A stretch of 64,000 nucleotides of DNA from Nautilus pompilius. Lineage: Eukaryota; Mollusca; Cephalopoda; Nautilida; Nautilidae. Within the stretch, counting starts at the first letter, position 1, and each line of letters starts with the position of its first letter. Below the pieces are notes generated by a model, which had not been told where the DNA came from, did no database searches, and saw only the letters and a list, made by a program, of their open reading frames with translations. Positions 28,201 through 37,322 of the stretch are shown here, piece after piece. The translations under genes were made by a program, and so were the position numbers. The stretch covers positions 558,001 to 622,000 of the forward strand of contig JACATO010000632.1 in assembly GCA_018389105.1 (NCBI GenBank), read 5' to 3'.

Positions 28201-30757
28201 ATCCGCCAGATTATTAGCAAAATTCTCGGTCAACTTCATACAAAAATCATTTTTTCATTGTTTTCCGGTTTATATCCACCAGTTCTCAATGGTTACATCA
28301 CTTTCCATCTACTTTTACACTTTGTTTTCTGTTGTTTTTTTCTTTTATCTGACAAAATCCTTTTAAAATTAGATTTTGAACGAAGAAGCAGATCATTTCA
28401 GTGTAATTCACCTGTTTGTTACTTGACTTGTGGATTTCAAAGTTTGTTTTACTGGCAGCTAACTAACTCTAATACTGGAGAACTTTTTTAATTTGCGTAC
28501 TTTATCTTCCGCTTATTTGCTTTTCTCTCTCAATGTCAAAATGAGAAAGAAAACAAAAACGAATGCAGCTCAGCTGCCTTTGTTTCTTCTGCAGCCAGAC
28601 TGTAGATGCGGCTGAGCTCTTGGTTTAAACCAATCAGAAAATGACTGCCCAACCCATATCGCTGAAACGCTTTTGGCTTTAACCTTGTTGTCAGTCAGGA
28701 AGCAACTCCAACGAGATTGCATGAGTCAGTGCTTGTTCGATTCCCATCTGGGACCAACAAAAAATGTTTATATATAGATTTTTTTTTTTATCCCTGCATC
28801 TCGTTCTTCCCTAGGATTTTCATTTTTTAAAAATATTAACCTTTTCACATACATTAAAAATAAGCTGTGGGTAGAACATCAATAAGGGAAAACAAAGCAA
28901 CAAGTGCAATTAGATTCTATGTAATTTCTGAATGATATTGATTCTCCTTTACCAAGTTTGGCTTTTTTTGTGCAGATGTCTCTATCTGTATGAAGCTTCC
29001 CATATTAACTGATTCCTTAGTCCGTGTGCTATGGTCTACCTGCTCTGAGGTTTAATTATTAATGCAGCTACGCATTTTTCTCTCTTTGCCATCCTATCCT
29101 TACCATTATTTCCAAGGATGTTGCTGAAAGTCCATTGGTGACAGAAAAACGTAATCCTGAGATGAATGTTGCTATGGTACCAAAATGAGTTAAAACAAAT
29201 AATCTTTTCAAGACGTCTGCTATAGATACTACATTGGTGATTTGAGAAACATGAGATTTTGTACATAATGCAATTTCTAGAATGGCTGGGCTTGACCCCT
29301 TTTTGAGTCATTCTGCACTGACTCTCTGAACAAACTAATCCCTTTTTAGCAGAAACACATTCCATGAGATGACTTAAGTTGACCATGTTAACTTAGTTAG
29401 ATTATTCCAAGATAACATCTAATTTTAGCACAATGCACCATGTTGGTTTGGGGGCTTGTTCTGGTATAGAGAATTTCCAGGCAGCTTGTTTTAATTCTTG
29501 TAAGTGCCGCTGTTTTTATACGTTGATATGGAGTATTAGGAGAAACTGGAAGTAGATACTTCAATGTCTTTTGGTGTACAGTAAGACCAGCACAAACACC
29601 GATCACACATTAGCTGTTTTCTAGGTGGAGAACCTGTTGGTTGAAATTGCTTTTCTGGAAATAGTCCTAATGGATACATCTCTCCCCCCCCCCTCAAGTC
29701 AAACTGCTGAGATTCCATGATTCTGGACTCTTAGGATCTAATAAATTTCATGAGGTGATGAAGAGGGTTTGAGGATTCTCTTGTTACTTTGATTTTGTCA
29801 CTAACCTGTGCTCTGGTGTTTTACCTGGCTGAGCCCCCTCCCTTGGGACCTATTTTGTAAGTCACCACTTTTATCCATCATAACTTTCTCCACCGAGAGA
29901 TACTCTTCAAGGTTTGTTTTTATTTTTTGTTCGCATTATTTTGGCTGCTTTATTTTCCTGTTTTTTTGGGGGGGGTTAAAAAAAAACAACCTGTAAAATA
30001 ATTCAGCTCGCTATGTGTGGGGTATCATTAGCCTGGATTCTCTCCCTTGCTCTTCCTCTCAGCTGAAGTCTGGCCCTTGACAGGAGGTTGTTAGGTCCTG
30101 GCTTAGTGATTACTCTTTACCTGAATACCTGCCCACTCGTAGCTGTGGAAGGATCTGTTTTGTTTCCAGGTGTTAGTCAAAGTGTTTCTTTTGTTATCCA
30201 TTCTTTCTTAGTGAGTTTGATGTGTTTGGCAAGTTTCTTTTATTAGTAACGTTAAGTAGCTTCCTTGCAGTCCCCCTGTCTATCTGGAACAAGGGATGCT
30301 GTTAGGTTCTCTATTTGTGTTGGTGATGACAGGTTGATACTAAGAACAAATTTCATGCTCTCAGGACTCTCTTAAAAGTTTAGAAGTTGTTGGATTAATT
30401 TACGGTACATACAGGTGACAATAATTTAGGTATGTTAGATCACTGTGCAGTTGCAACATGTAACTGGACTGGAAGCCTACAAACTTGGAATTAATGAATT
30501 AAGAGTTTATATTTTAAGTAATAGTTGATGTACTTTAACTAGTTTTTTTTTTTTTTTTGTTTTTTATAATTTCACAGGCTTCTGTAGGCACAATTAGTGC
30601 ACAGAGCAGGGAGGACTCCTTTATTTCAACAAACCGGGGACCAATCCTTCCTAGTAACAGATCGTCATTGTCATCGCCATCAGGGCAGGTGGATCGTAGA
30701 CTTCCAAGTCCACACATCAATTTTAGAGCCACCGTTCCTGAAGGCACTGAGGTGTGA
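1067..30757 (+). CDS. IQSEC: IQSEC/BRAG-family Arf-GEF, 3' half of gene (8 exons, 5' end outside window)
   Basis: Joined exons: 1067-1241, 5136-5275, 6889-7014, 8706-8805, 10707-10822, 11312-11525, 23146-23195 and 30578-30757. They total 1101 nt, or 366 residues plus stop, and every junction keeps frame. In order they encode the C-terminal part of a Sec7 domain (about residues 1-105), a PH domain (about 106-220), a charged helical linker (about 220-265), and a Ser-rich tail with [10 protein letters not shown] and SSAGSIDSG motifs. The protein ends in T-E-V. Sec7-PH proteins of the IQSEC family load GTP on Arf (mainly Arf6) at the plasma membrane and synapses; this is family knowledge. The Sec7 catalytic glutamate and the IQ motif would lie upstream of the window. 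The T-E-V end fits a class I PDZ ligand, and mammalian IQSEC2 is known to bind PDZ scaffolds through its C-terminus. Introns reach 11.6 kb and carry transposon relics. Family assignment is firm; orthology to a particular vertebrate paralogue is not implied. Confidence 0.93.
2939..3165 (+). repeat. Dispersed repeat, copy 1
   Basis: This copy resembles 52326-52560 in the same orientation. Shared blocks include GCAGGTGAA, GACATTTTCCTGACT, GCATTGCATTGTGGG / GCAATGCATTGTGGG, and AACCAGAT followed by TAGAT/CAGAT. Identity is patchy, so the family is old. No terminal inverted repeats or poly-A tail are evident; it could be a SINE or MITE remnant. Confidence 0.55.
4526..5039. mobile_element. Tigger/pogo-like MITE, 514 bp
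   Basis: The ends form an imperfect terminal inverted repeat. The left end begins CAGTCAACCCCCACG and the right end, read on the other strand, begins CAGTTGTCCCCCGG. Both then continue with a TCGCGG core. TA flanks both sides (4524-4525 and 5040-5041), the expected target duplication. The CAGT(T/C)...CCCCxGxTxTTCGCGG style is typical of pogo/Tigger ends. No transposase frame is present, so the element is non-autonomous; the open frames within it are incidental. Confidence 0.75.
5136..5275 (+). CDS. IQSEC: IQSEC exon B: end of Sec7 domain and Sec7-PH linker
   Basis: A long T tract and TTTAG precede 5136, and the donor GTAAGC begins at 5276. A split glycine codon joins it to the previous exon. 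It encodes the last Sec7 helix ([15 protein letters not shown]) and the BRAG-type linker ending [10 protein letters not shown]. An apparent open frame continues past 5275 into the intron, but the donor and the match to the family end at GKKP. A Tigger-like MITE ends about 100 bp upstream of this exon. Confidence 0.95.
5276..6888 (+). other. IQSEC intron 2 (1.6 kb)
   Basis: AT-rich sequence with a (TG)n tract at about 6048-6073 that turns into TGCG repeats, and a poly-A tract near 6705. No transposon ends or protein-like frames were recognised. Confidence 0.65.
6889..7014 (+). CDS. IQSEC: IQSEC exon C: start of PH domain
   Basis: The acceptor TTTTCCAG ends at 6888 and the donor GTAAGT starts at 7015. 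Both ends are phase 0 (42 codons). It encodes [16 protein letters not shown] and [15 protein letters not shown], the first strands of the IQSEC pleckstrin-homology domain. This domain binds phosphoinositides and places the exchange domain at the membrane. No in-frame stop is present, and the codon match to the family is continuous. Confidence 0.95.
7015..8705 (+). other. IQSEC intron 3 (1.7 kb)
   Basis: Intronic sequence with T tracts near 7240 and 7375, and a short CTCTC run near 8035. Nothing else was recognised. Confidence 0.65.
8706..8805 (+). CDS. IQSEC: IQSEC exon D: middle of PH domain
   Basis: The acceptor TTTTAG ends at 8705 and the donor GTAAGT begins at 8806. The exon is phase 0 to phase 1 (33 codons plus one base). 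It encodes [20 protein letters not shown] followed by [13 protein letters not shown], matching the central strands of the IQSEC PH domain. The basic KKK loop is where phosphoinositide contacts are expected in this family; that role is inferred, not shown by the sequence. Confidence 0.95.
8806..10706 (+). other. IQSEC intron 4 (1.9 kb)
   Basis: AT-rich, with a G tract near 9450 and a T tract at about 10607-10622. The small open frames do not resemble known proteins. Confidence 0.65.
10707..10822 (+). CDS. IQSEC: IQSEC exon E: end of PH domain with C-terminal helix
   Basis: The acceptor TTTTCCAG precedes 10707 and the donor GTGAGT follows 10822. A split histidine codon joins it to exon D, and it ends in phase 0. 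It encodes [20 protein letters not shown] and then [15 protein letters not shown], the last PH strands and the closing helix. The family's equivalent segment is often a little longer between the GIRL and VLI parts, so this copy is the compact form. Confidence 0.94.
10823..11311 (+). other. IQSEC intron 5 (0.5 kb)
   Basis: The shortest of the main introns, bounded by GTGAGT and TTTGCTCATAG. Nothing else was recognised in it. Confidence 0.7.
11312..11525 (+). CDS. IQSEC: IQSEC exon F: helical linker and start of Ser-rich tail
   Basis: The acceptor CTCATAG ends at 11311 and the donor GTATGC starts at 11526. The exon is phase 0 to phase 1 (71 codons plus one base). It begins [17 protein letters not shown], a charged helix that continues the PH-domain end helix. 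It ends [15 protein letters not shown], which resembles the conserved LSNSLLDL block of IQSEC tails. An internal GTAAAT at 11450 could act as an alternative donor; it is phase 0, which matters for splicing to the last exon. The reading frame runs on to 11557, but intron sequence starts at 11526. Confidence 0.93.
14880..16560 (-). pseudogene. Broken hAT-type transposase gene (C17orf113/ZMYM-like lineage)
   Basis: Read on the - strand, the fragments follow the order of a TTF-finger hAT transposase. From about 16400 there is a finger-like N-terminus ([19 protein letters not shown]). The 15339-16076 frame has a catalytic block with [27 protein letters not shown] and [14 protein letters not shown]. 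The 15154-15567 frame has a C-terminal helical part ([17 protein letters not shown]). A dimerisation-region remnant lies near 14880-15110 ([14 protein letters not shown]). A 16-base A tract (T on the coding strand, 15472-15487) sits where a longer stretch, including the usual RW-containing block, is expected. A frameshift occurs at that point and in-frame stops occur upstream. Inverted CCAAT-type boxes (16560-16660) may be the old promoter. Element ends were not found. It cannot encode a working transposase as it stands. Confidence 0.8.
18257..18438. mobile_element. Short Tigger-like MITE (about 180 bp)
   Basis: The left end reads GTAAAACCTCAATTTAACAG and the right end, reverse-complemented, reads CAGTAAAACTTGATTTAA. 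Together they form an imperfect inverted repeat, with TA immediately after the right end. The internal TCTGTTAAA / CTGTTGGATGGGATCC stretches also mirror each other. No coding capacity. The CAGTAAAACCTC-type end is common in pogo/Tigger-derived MITEs. Confidence 0.6.
18468..19554 (-). mobile_element. Degenerate Tc1-like element (1.09 kb)
   Basis: The termini are an imperfect inverted repeat: TGCTCAAAAGTTTGGATACA on the left, and CTCATGAGTTTGGATTCCTC on the reverse strand at the right. TA lies on each side (18466-18467 and 19555-19556). On the - strand at about 19107-19153 the frame reads [15 protein letters not shown] and then a stop, which is the Tc1 block with the first catalytic Asp. No long reading frame survives. 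Confidence 0.75.
23005..23072 (+). CDS. Weak candidate alternative terminal exon in IQSEC intron 7
   Basis: A TTTGCAG lies just before 23005, following a long T tract ending near 22980. In the phase set by the exon F donor (phase 1), the sequence reads [20 protein letters not shown] and then RV and TAA. It lies only 73 bp before exon G. I do not recognise the peptide as part of the IQSEC family, and an open run of this length occurs by chance. It is listed because phase, acceptor and location are all compatible with a mutually exclusive tail. Confidence 0.15.
23146..23195 (+). CDS. IQSEC: IQSEC exon G: 50-nt small exon, Ser-rich tail
   Basis: TTTTTGCAG precedes 23146 and GTACGT follows 23195. 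The exon completes a split alanine codon and adds [17 protein letters not shown], ending in phase 0. The RRxSSAGSxDS pattern recurs in IQSEC tails and looks like a basophilic-kinase substrate (R-R-E-S), although no site is proven. It is flanked by 11.6 kb and 7.4 kb introns. Skipping it would shift the frame and reach a stop within a few codons of exon H, unless the alternative donor at 11450 is used. Confidence 0.85.
23196..30577 (+). other. IQSEC intron 7 (7.4 kb)
   Basis: Holds a Tc1-like element (23830-25131), then unassigned AT-rich DNA with (TA)n near 26710-26730, an (AT)n tract at 28123-28139 and several A/T runs. Overlapping antisense open frames at 29036-29718 give no recognisable protein. 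Confidence 0.65.
23830..25131 (-). mobile_element. Degenerate Tc1-like element (1.3 kb)
   Basis: The left end is CAGGGGCAGACAAAAGTTTA. The right end on the other strand is TAGTGGTGAACAAAAGTTTA, giving a terminal inverted repeat that continues AGAAC, with TA at 23828-23829 and 25132-25133. On the - strand, 24336-24557 encodes [14 protein letters not shown], matching the GGG-x-(V/I)MVWGCFS block of Tc1 transposases. Stops and frameshifts elsewhere show it is dead. Confidence 0.8.
30578..30757 (+). CDS. IQSEC: IQSEC exon H: terminal coding exon ending in a PDZ ligand (T-E-V)
   Basis: A poly-T tract and TTTCACAG precede 30578. The frame (phase 0) encodes [15 protein letters not shown], then a Ser/Pro/Asn-rich stretch and [11 protein letters not shown] before TGA at 30755-30757. 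The last three residues T-E-V fit the class I PDZ consensus (S/T-x-hydrophobic). The bases GAG|GTGTGAG at 30751/30752 also form a plausible splice donor. If that donor is used, the T-E-V end is removed and replaced (see 30843-30893). Confidence 0.85.
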   Translation, partial: ASVGTISAQSREDSFISTNRGPILPSNRSSLSSPSGQVDRRLPSPHINFRATVPEGTEV

Positions 30758-30842
30758 GCAATATACCATCAATTATCATCGGTTCACTTCTGCGCGGACT
30801 TTACCTTGCTTTTGTGACCATCATAACCTGTCCGTTTCCCAG

Positions 30843-30893
30843 GTTCGACAGCAGCGACAAATCCATTCCAGCGGGCTTTCAAACTTCCTGTAG
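30843..30893 (+). CDS. IQSEC: Possible alternative C-terminal exon of IQSEC
   Basis: A pyrimidine-rich stretch with TTTCCCAG ends at 30842. From 30843 the frame reads VRQQRQIHSSGLSNFL and then TAG. Joined to the donor at 30752 (GTGTGAG), a 91-nt intron would be removed and the frame kept. This would give a 381-residue C-terminal part without the T-E-V ligand. Both splice sites look reasonable and the peptide composition is protein-like. However, the same bases can simply be 3' UTR of the longer reading, and no transcript evidence is available here. Confidence 0.4.
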   Translation, partial: VRQQRQIHSSGLSNFL

Positions 30894-31849
30894 ACAAGAC
30901 AGACAGTCTGTAGTTTAATGCAGGCACATTGCAGAACTAGTAACTGCTGTGCTAACCAATGTGCTCCTCGTCGTCATTGTTGATTGTATCTACACAGAGC
31001 TCTAGCAGAAACTTCTAACTGTAGGGTTTGTACATTGGTGTATATAGACATTAAATAGCCTATGCTTTCCCTAACCCTCACTCAGATCGACGATTATATG
31101 GCGGCGGCTATACATATTATACTTGAAGAGCATCAGTTAGTGGTCAGAAAGATTTTATAAATTTATACCACATGGTGCAGGACTAAAAACGTTTTTTCTT
31201 TAATTTTCACATAGAATTCCTGACCTAACACACAGCCATTCCATGGGAGACTTTACTCTGCAGATTGGACAAAGATTTATATATAGTATTATCCTCTCAT
31301 AGAGGATACAGATTTTGTTTTCCCTTTGCCAAATTCATTCATTCATTTTTTTTTTTTTTAAGAAAAAAGTCTGGCATAAATTTCCAGGCTTAAATTATTC
31401 ATTCCATGCTCCTTTACAGAGCAGACGTGTATTATAATTTACGTTGGAACTGTATGTATTGCATTGTGTAATGGAAAGTGAAGGAACCATTTAGGTATGT
31501 ATCAACAGCTTTAAACTGGTCAGCCATCGTTCGCACACACTGACTGGCTGTCTTGAACCTCTATGCTAGGCTAGATCTTAATCCACTCTGCAGAGGCTTT
31601 TTTTTTATTTTTTAAAAGCAATAAGTCTTTTTGCTTCCCCACCACTGTACTTACTTACTTTTTAGTTGGTTACCTGAGAAAATAATTTGAAATTTTAAAT
31701 TATGCAACCCACTCACCTGCCAGCAGCAGCATGCAGCTTCGACTTTATGGTGAGGTGATGGTAGGGTGTGTATCTTGCTCTCTCTCTCTCTCTCTCTCTC
31801 TCCATTGGTGGAAAATGTTCACTGTACAAAGACTGGTATAATATAGTAC

Positions 31850-31855
31850 AATAAA
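31850..31855 (+). promoter_or_regulatory. Probable polyadenylation signal of IQSEC
   Basis: AATAAA is followed within 30 bases by T/GT-rich sequence (TTAGTTTTGTCTTGTCTTC), the usual downstream element. It is the first canonical hexamer with a good downstream element after the IQSEC stop codon. Confidence 0.55.
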
Positions 31856-31875
31856 TTTCAATGGAATTAACTTAG

Positions 31876-34800
31876 TTTTGTCTTGTCTTCATTACACTGT
31901 AGTTGTCTTGTAAGGTGAGATGCTTTGCAACAATATCTTACATCTCAAGAAACTGGATACCGGTGTCTGCACTCTGATTTCTTCCTACAGAGGGGTTATT
32001 TTTTAACCGAAAGGTGGGAGGACACACATGTCAAATGCCACTGCCACCTTTCCGGTAAAGTACGAGAAACCACAAATGCTAGACACTGCCCATGTTCTTT
32101 GGCAACCCAGCGAGTGAGTATGCTGCACTGGCCGGCTGTCATTTTGACTAGGTTATTAATTTGTTTTTCATAAAGAAGATAACTGGAATTGACTAATATA
32201 TTAATGTCTAAAATTATGTACAAGTTGCATTTTAATAGATGATGAACTTATTGCTCAATTGGCTATTGACAAAAATATCCCTTTTATTTATTGAAGATTC
32301 ATATTAATTCTGGAAAAAATTTAGTAATAGATTTTAATCTATGCATACGGGTTTTAAGATATGAAATCTCTTCCATTTACAAGTATAAGACAGGCACCAT
32401 CTTGTTTAAGTGAATGGGCCATTCAAAATGTCAGACATCTGGCCAAATGAACCACAAAATAAGGAGGCAGCGGCATCTGATGGATTCCCTGATATTTTTA
32501 TATTAAAAAGTATTTTTTCTTACTTTTTCTCCCACCTGAATGTCTTTAGTACCAGGTTTTTTTATAAGTTACTTCAATATGTTTTTAGAAATTAAGATGT
32601 AAAAAAAAAAAAAATGATAAGCAATATTCTTCGCTTTCTTCTGTCCACTGGTTAATCAGAGAACTTGTTTATCCTCAGCCATTTCAATGATTCATTCCAG
32701 AAAAAAACCACATACTACAATCAGGAGAGGCTTTTAAAATAAGTTTTATTTAAAAAATGCAATAAATATATGCATAAATATTTTGTATCAGAATAAACTG
32801 GAAGAGTTTATTGATTTTTTTTTCTTAAATATTTATGGCTTATTCGAAAGCATCTTTATGATCTGCAGTTTAAGTTAAAAATATATAAAGTAGAGCTTTT
32901 GCAATTACATTCTGGAAGGGTCTATTAACTCACTCCCACTTGACTTTGCATATCTTTGCAACATTCTTAATATGATAGATGGACCACCATTAATTTGATT
33001 TAAAAACTGATAAAAAATATCACCCTCCCTAATTGCATTTCTATAACCATAAGGGTTAATTAAGAACTTTAAACTAAACAATAGAAATTCTTGTCTCATC
33101 CACATCTTGACTTAGCTGTACTCTTGAGGAATATCCATTTGAGAAAAGAGAGTTAGTTATTAGAAAGAGTTTGGCATAGATCTATTCAAATGTTTCCCGG
33201 TCTTAAGTGTTTCTAATACCCTGAGCAGTCAAAAATAATGGACCAGTAAATTTGAATTTCAAAAATTTAAGAGGAGACCCAGAAGAGGTTTTTCACAATA
33301 ATTGGCACCTTGAATGCCGATGTGTAACCATCTAGTAAGGTTCATCGTAATAAATGTATATACATTTCAGCCAACATTGGATATTAGGAAATATATTTTT
33401 AGCAATAGAAATGCTAATGATTGATGTAGCTAATAGTAACTGCAGAATTATATTTATGACCATTTCTCTTTTAAGAAGAGGTTGGTGTCCAACAGGCAGT
33501 AACTAACTATCTGCAGGAGCGAAAGTGAACAAGAACTGCCTCATGAAGAGAGAGCATCAATGACCAATGAATACAATTAGGGCACATTATCTGCAATGCA
33601 TTCACAATTCCATGAAATACTTTCACTGCTTAATGTACTCGCTCATCTATAAGCCATGTTTTCAACGATACATTATCTATGAGTACCTGTGCAACCCTAA
33701 GAAGACAGCAGCAAAGTTCAATAATGGACATTCTTAATAATAAGCTGTACATACCCCAGAGAGAGAGAGAGGGGGGTCATCTTTGATCAAGGAGCATGTT
33801 CGCGAGTCTCTGATATTCTCTCTATTACACATTAGAAAAGGAAAGCCTATAGATGATAAGTAAAGTTAACACCACCGAGTACTCTCACTATTCACCTGTA
33901 TTTCTTGCAGTAGAAACAAAATTAGAATTGACCCATTACACAACCCAAGAAATCTAAATCACTTCCCTATGGATGCATTCACCAGTCAGCTATAATTTCC
34001 GAGGTGCAAAAAAAGGGAATGCAACTACAGGAAGTCTTACCATCACTTCTTTGTGGACACGCAGTTGTCCATTGTTATCTGCTGTTCTATGTTAACGTGC
34101 AAAATCCGATTTCTTTTTCATGGATTCCACTAATAGGTTTTATGCTTTTAGGAGTTTGCTACATTGGTTTATACTTTTGCTTTGCCATTGAACAAAGTCT
34201 GTTCCAAATAAACATAGGCAATGAAAGTTGTGTTAGTTGCCAGTTGTCTAAGGGTTCTTTATGCCCCAGTCTGTTGTGTGTAATCAATGCGCAGAAAAGA
34301 CGCCATTATTGAACCATACAAACTTCCCTTGTTGTTTTATAGCTGCAGCCAGTCGAAATGCTAAATGGCTGTATTTATTTTGATGGTCTTCTCTGGAAGC
34401 TGTTTGCGATCAATTACTGGTTGTTTGTGCAGGATGCTAAGTAGGTTTAGAATTTTATCCATAGAAAACCAAAGGCGCAAATCTTCATTTACCTATGGCT
34501 GTGACTTCAGCGTATCCGTCATCATTCTTAATCTGACCGTTCGGCCGACACAGTGCTGAGCTTGATGTGTGTAACATATTGGAATAAATGTAACGAATGA
34601 CTGCTCTGGCAGATAATCATCTCTACCTCTGTTGTCTGAACCTCCTAATCCATCCCTGTGGATCATTATGGATGGAGATCTTAATAATCATCATCAAGTG
34701 GTTTGTTAAAAAAAAAATAAAATACAAAGGTCAGAGACTGAAGCATGAATGGAGGTATGACCAAAAAATTCTAGGAGCTCTTCAGAAACGACGACTTCTT

Positions 34801-35699
34801 TCTTTCTGTGTACAAGCCCTGATAAAAGTTTTAAAACTTAAAACATGGTCCCTTATACTTCATTTCATTTAGTTCTCTTCTAGTAAGGAGTGAAATCTAC
34901 TTCCCTTTGACAGTTAGTGCTGTTCTCCAACTTATGCTAATATTTTAATAGGTTCCAATGTCATCCTTAGTCCTGCTCAGCTGAATGAACAATAAATAGT
35001 ATAATGAACGATTCAGAATTAAATAAGTTTTGTGAGTTTCCGTTAAACTATTCCCTTTTTATATAAAGTTACGATAATTCAGCTTAAATCCACAAAAAAT
35101 TTAAGCTTGTGGTCGTTCCGTTTTCGCTGTGATGGTTCACTTATTGTATTGTATAACTTCATTTGTAATCTTATCTCTCTATTGTTATGGAAAAAAGAAA
35201 ACCTCTCTCTACCTGGATCCTCTATTCAGATTAGGACATTTTGCATGTGAAGCAAACAAAAAGGAAAAGAAAAAAAATTGTTCATCTGCATTTCTAGAAT
35301 GTTCAGCCATTGTTTATGCCTGGTGAGGAAATGTGTGTATCTCAAGGATATTGCAGATGAGATGCAAGAATACTTAAATAATCATTTTTATATGCAATTG
35401 ATAATTTATGATTTGTTTAAATATTAGTGATGTGTAAAAGCTGCACATGTAGCAATTGTACATCATTAATAAATAATGTCGGAGGACTTCCCTGAAGTCT
35501 TGGTTCACCAATGTAAAGAATTACTTTCTAAAGTTCCGATCTATTTCCCAGGTTTTATCGTCATATTCTAAAAATTAATTGACAAAAAAAAACATTTTTT
35601 TAAAATTTTTCCCACAATGCAGCACTACAGAAGGTGATACTGGTCTCTCGAGATCAGCAGACCTGCCAACAAACTTCCCAATATTTACAATGTGGCTGC
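31876..35699. other. Intergenic DNA downstream of IQSEC, unassigned
   Basis: AT-rich DNA with (AG)n at about 33758-33772 and several A/T tracts. A 102-codon frame at 34004-34312 has hydrophobic stretches but no family match. Nothing here is supported as a gene. Confidence 0.55.
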
Positions 35700-37322
35700 T
35701 GGACACAGACTACTGATTCTTGTGAGCTACAAGATCTTTCTTTTCTTGAACCCCCAGGAATAGCTTTATTTCATTTTTCATCTCGAAGACACGATTAACG
35801 TTCCCTTTCGATAACCAACGTACTGCTGTGTAGAAAAGAAGGACTTCGTGGTCAGCATTCATGTCTTTGCATAGTTCTTTGAATAGCCGAGTGTTGAGTG
35901 CTGCAGTCTTCACATAATTTACAATTTTGATTACAGAATCAAGCACTTCCTGCAGAGAGGCAGGTAGAGTCTTACTGTCGAGAGCATATCGGTGGATCAT
36001 GCAGTGGATCCCTTTGGCTTGAGGTGCTAGCTTTTTCACTCTCGACTGGAATCCTGACTTCGATCCCAGCATAGCCGGTGCTCCATCCGTACAAACCCCA
36101 CACACGTTTTCCCATTGAAGGCCTTCCTCATGGAAAAAATTTGAAACTTTTGCCATGACATCATCAGATTTTGTAGTAGTTTCAAGTGCACTGCAGAACA
36201 AGAATTCATCTTTAATGTCACCTGAATGAATGTATCTCACAAAGACAAGCAACTGAACAGAGAAGCCTTGATTTCGGTCAGAACCTGCTCCTTCACATCC
36301 ATAGACATTTTAGAAATGCGCCTCTGTATAGTATTATTTGACAGGGCTACTTGCTGCATCTTCTTTGCACTGGCTTCTCCAAGTATAAGATTTACTGCTT
36401 TCAACATGCAGGGTTTTAGAAGTGTTTCTCCAATCGTGTGAGGCTTTTTTTGTTTAGCAGTTTCCAATGCAATCTCATATGAGGCCTCCACTACGGCTCA
36501 CTGGCATCGAGTCTTTGACTTTTGAGACACCATTCATGCCGTTTGAAGAAATCCAAGTGTTCTGGATGTTTCGTCTCGAGATGACGCTTGAGTTTCGATG
36601 GTTTCATTGACTCTGCACTCGGGACAGCATGGCACAAAATGCACTATGTTTTCTCGATGCCGTCGTTGGCGAGCATAGTGGTGAAGCCAATGTTGAGGTA
36701 GTATTCTGAGTATCTGCGTCGTTTAGCCATGGATTCAAATCTGTGAATAGAATAAATCATATTAAGAATAGATTCAATTAGAAAATACACAAGAAACTGA
36801 AATAAAACATGTCTCCAATCAAAATCTCATACCCCAACAACATGCCTGCTAGACAACTCACCTCTACTGCACTAAAAACCGGCGAGACGCACGACACAAT
36901 CACCACAACTTCTCACTGCCTTATGCCACACACTTCCCCCGGCCCCTCATCCCTGTCCGGGCCAGTCACGTGATTCGTCATCGACCAATCAGCAACAGGC
37001 ATGCGACTCACCTGTCGACAGCGAGTGCGCACACATACACACAGGACGCGCTACAGCACTACGAGTAACTGAACACACGTGTTTAAGCACAGCTAAACAG
37101 ACACTCAAGCATACACTTGCAGATACACATTCACACAGGCACGCATACAGACACCCCCAATATCATCTAATGACATTGAACTGCTGTAACACGTTTTTTT
37201 TGCACTGAAACAAAAACAAAAAAATATGTAAGAGCATAAAAAATGTAATTGATGAGTTGAAATTAATGTTATCCCGAGCCACTTTTAGCACGGCTACGCA
37301 ACCCACTGGTTGGGAATCCCTG
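35700..37322 (-). pseudogene. Broken BED-finger hAT transposase gene (ZBED5/FAM200/SCAND3-like)
   Basis: On the - strand from about 36730, MAKRRRYSEYYLNIGF is followed, across a stop, by a BED zinc finger (CILC ... RHLETKHPEH). After a second stop and frameshift there is an N-terminal catalytic-domain part (36237-36491: HTIGETLLKPCMLKAVNLIL, RRISKMSMDVKEQ). A further frame (35710-36252) begins LLVFVRYIHSGDI and contains VCTDGAPAMLG, CMIHRYAL and AVRWLSKGNV. The segment that carries the DEST(D) block with the first catalytic Asp is missing between these two frames. The upstream end at 37322 reads, on the - strand, CAGGGATTCCCAACCAGTGG, a typical hAT terminal repeat. The opposite end is lost, so the C-terminal dimerisation region is truncated. 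CpG-rich sequence at 36880-37080 may be the old promoter. Confidence 0.85.

Larger units (their letters stand above)
30758..31875 (+). other. IQSEC: IQSEC 3' untranslated region (inferred extent)
   Basis: This non-coding stretch follows the stop codon and runs to just beyond the AATAAA at 31850-31855. It contains an ATTAAA near 31050 (possible early polyadenylation) and a (CT)n tract at about 31779-31802. The extent is inferred from the signal only. If the alternative exon at 30843 is used, the UTR would begin at 30894. Confidence 0.55.

Noticed and set aside
28684..28765. tRNA-like 3' half with GTTCGATTCCC
   Set aside because: The T-arm stem does not pair, and no matching acceptor stem or A box is found upstream. 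At most it is a worn SINE fragment.
29036..29718. Series of antisense frames in IQSEC intron 7
   Set aside because: They can be strung together only through stops and shifts, and no block matches a known transposase or polymerase motif.
34004..34312. 102-codon frame with two hydrophobic stretches
   Set aside because: T-rich DNA readily yields hydrophobic frames. No signal peptide logic or family match.
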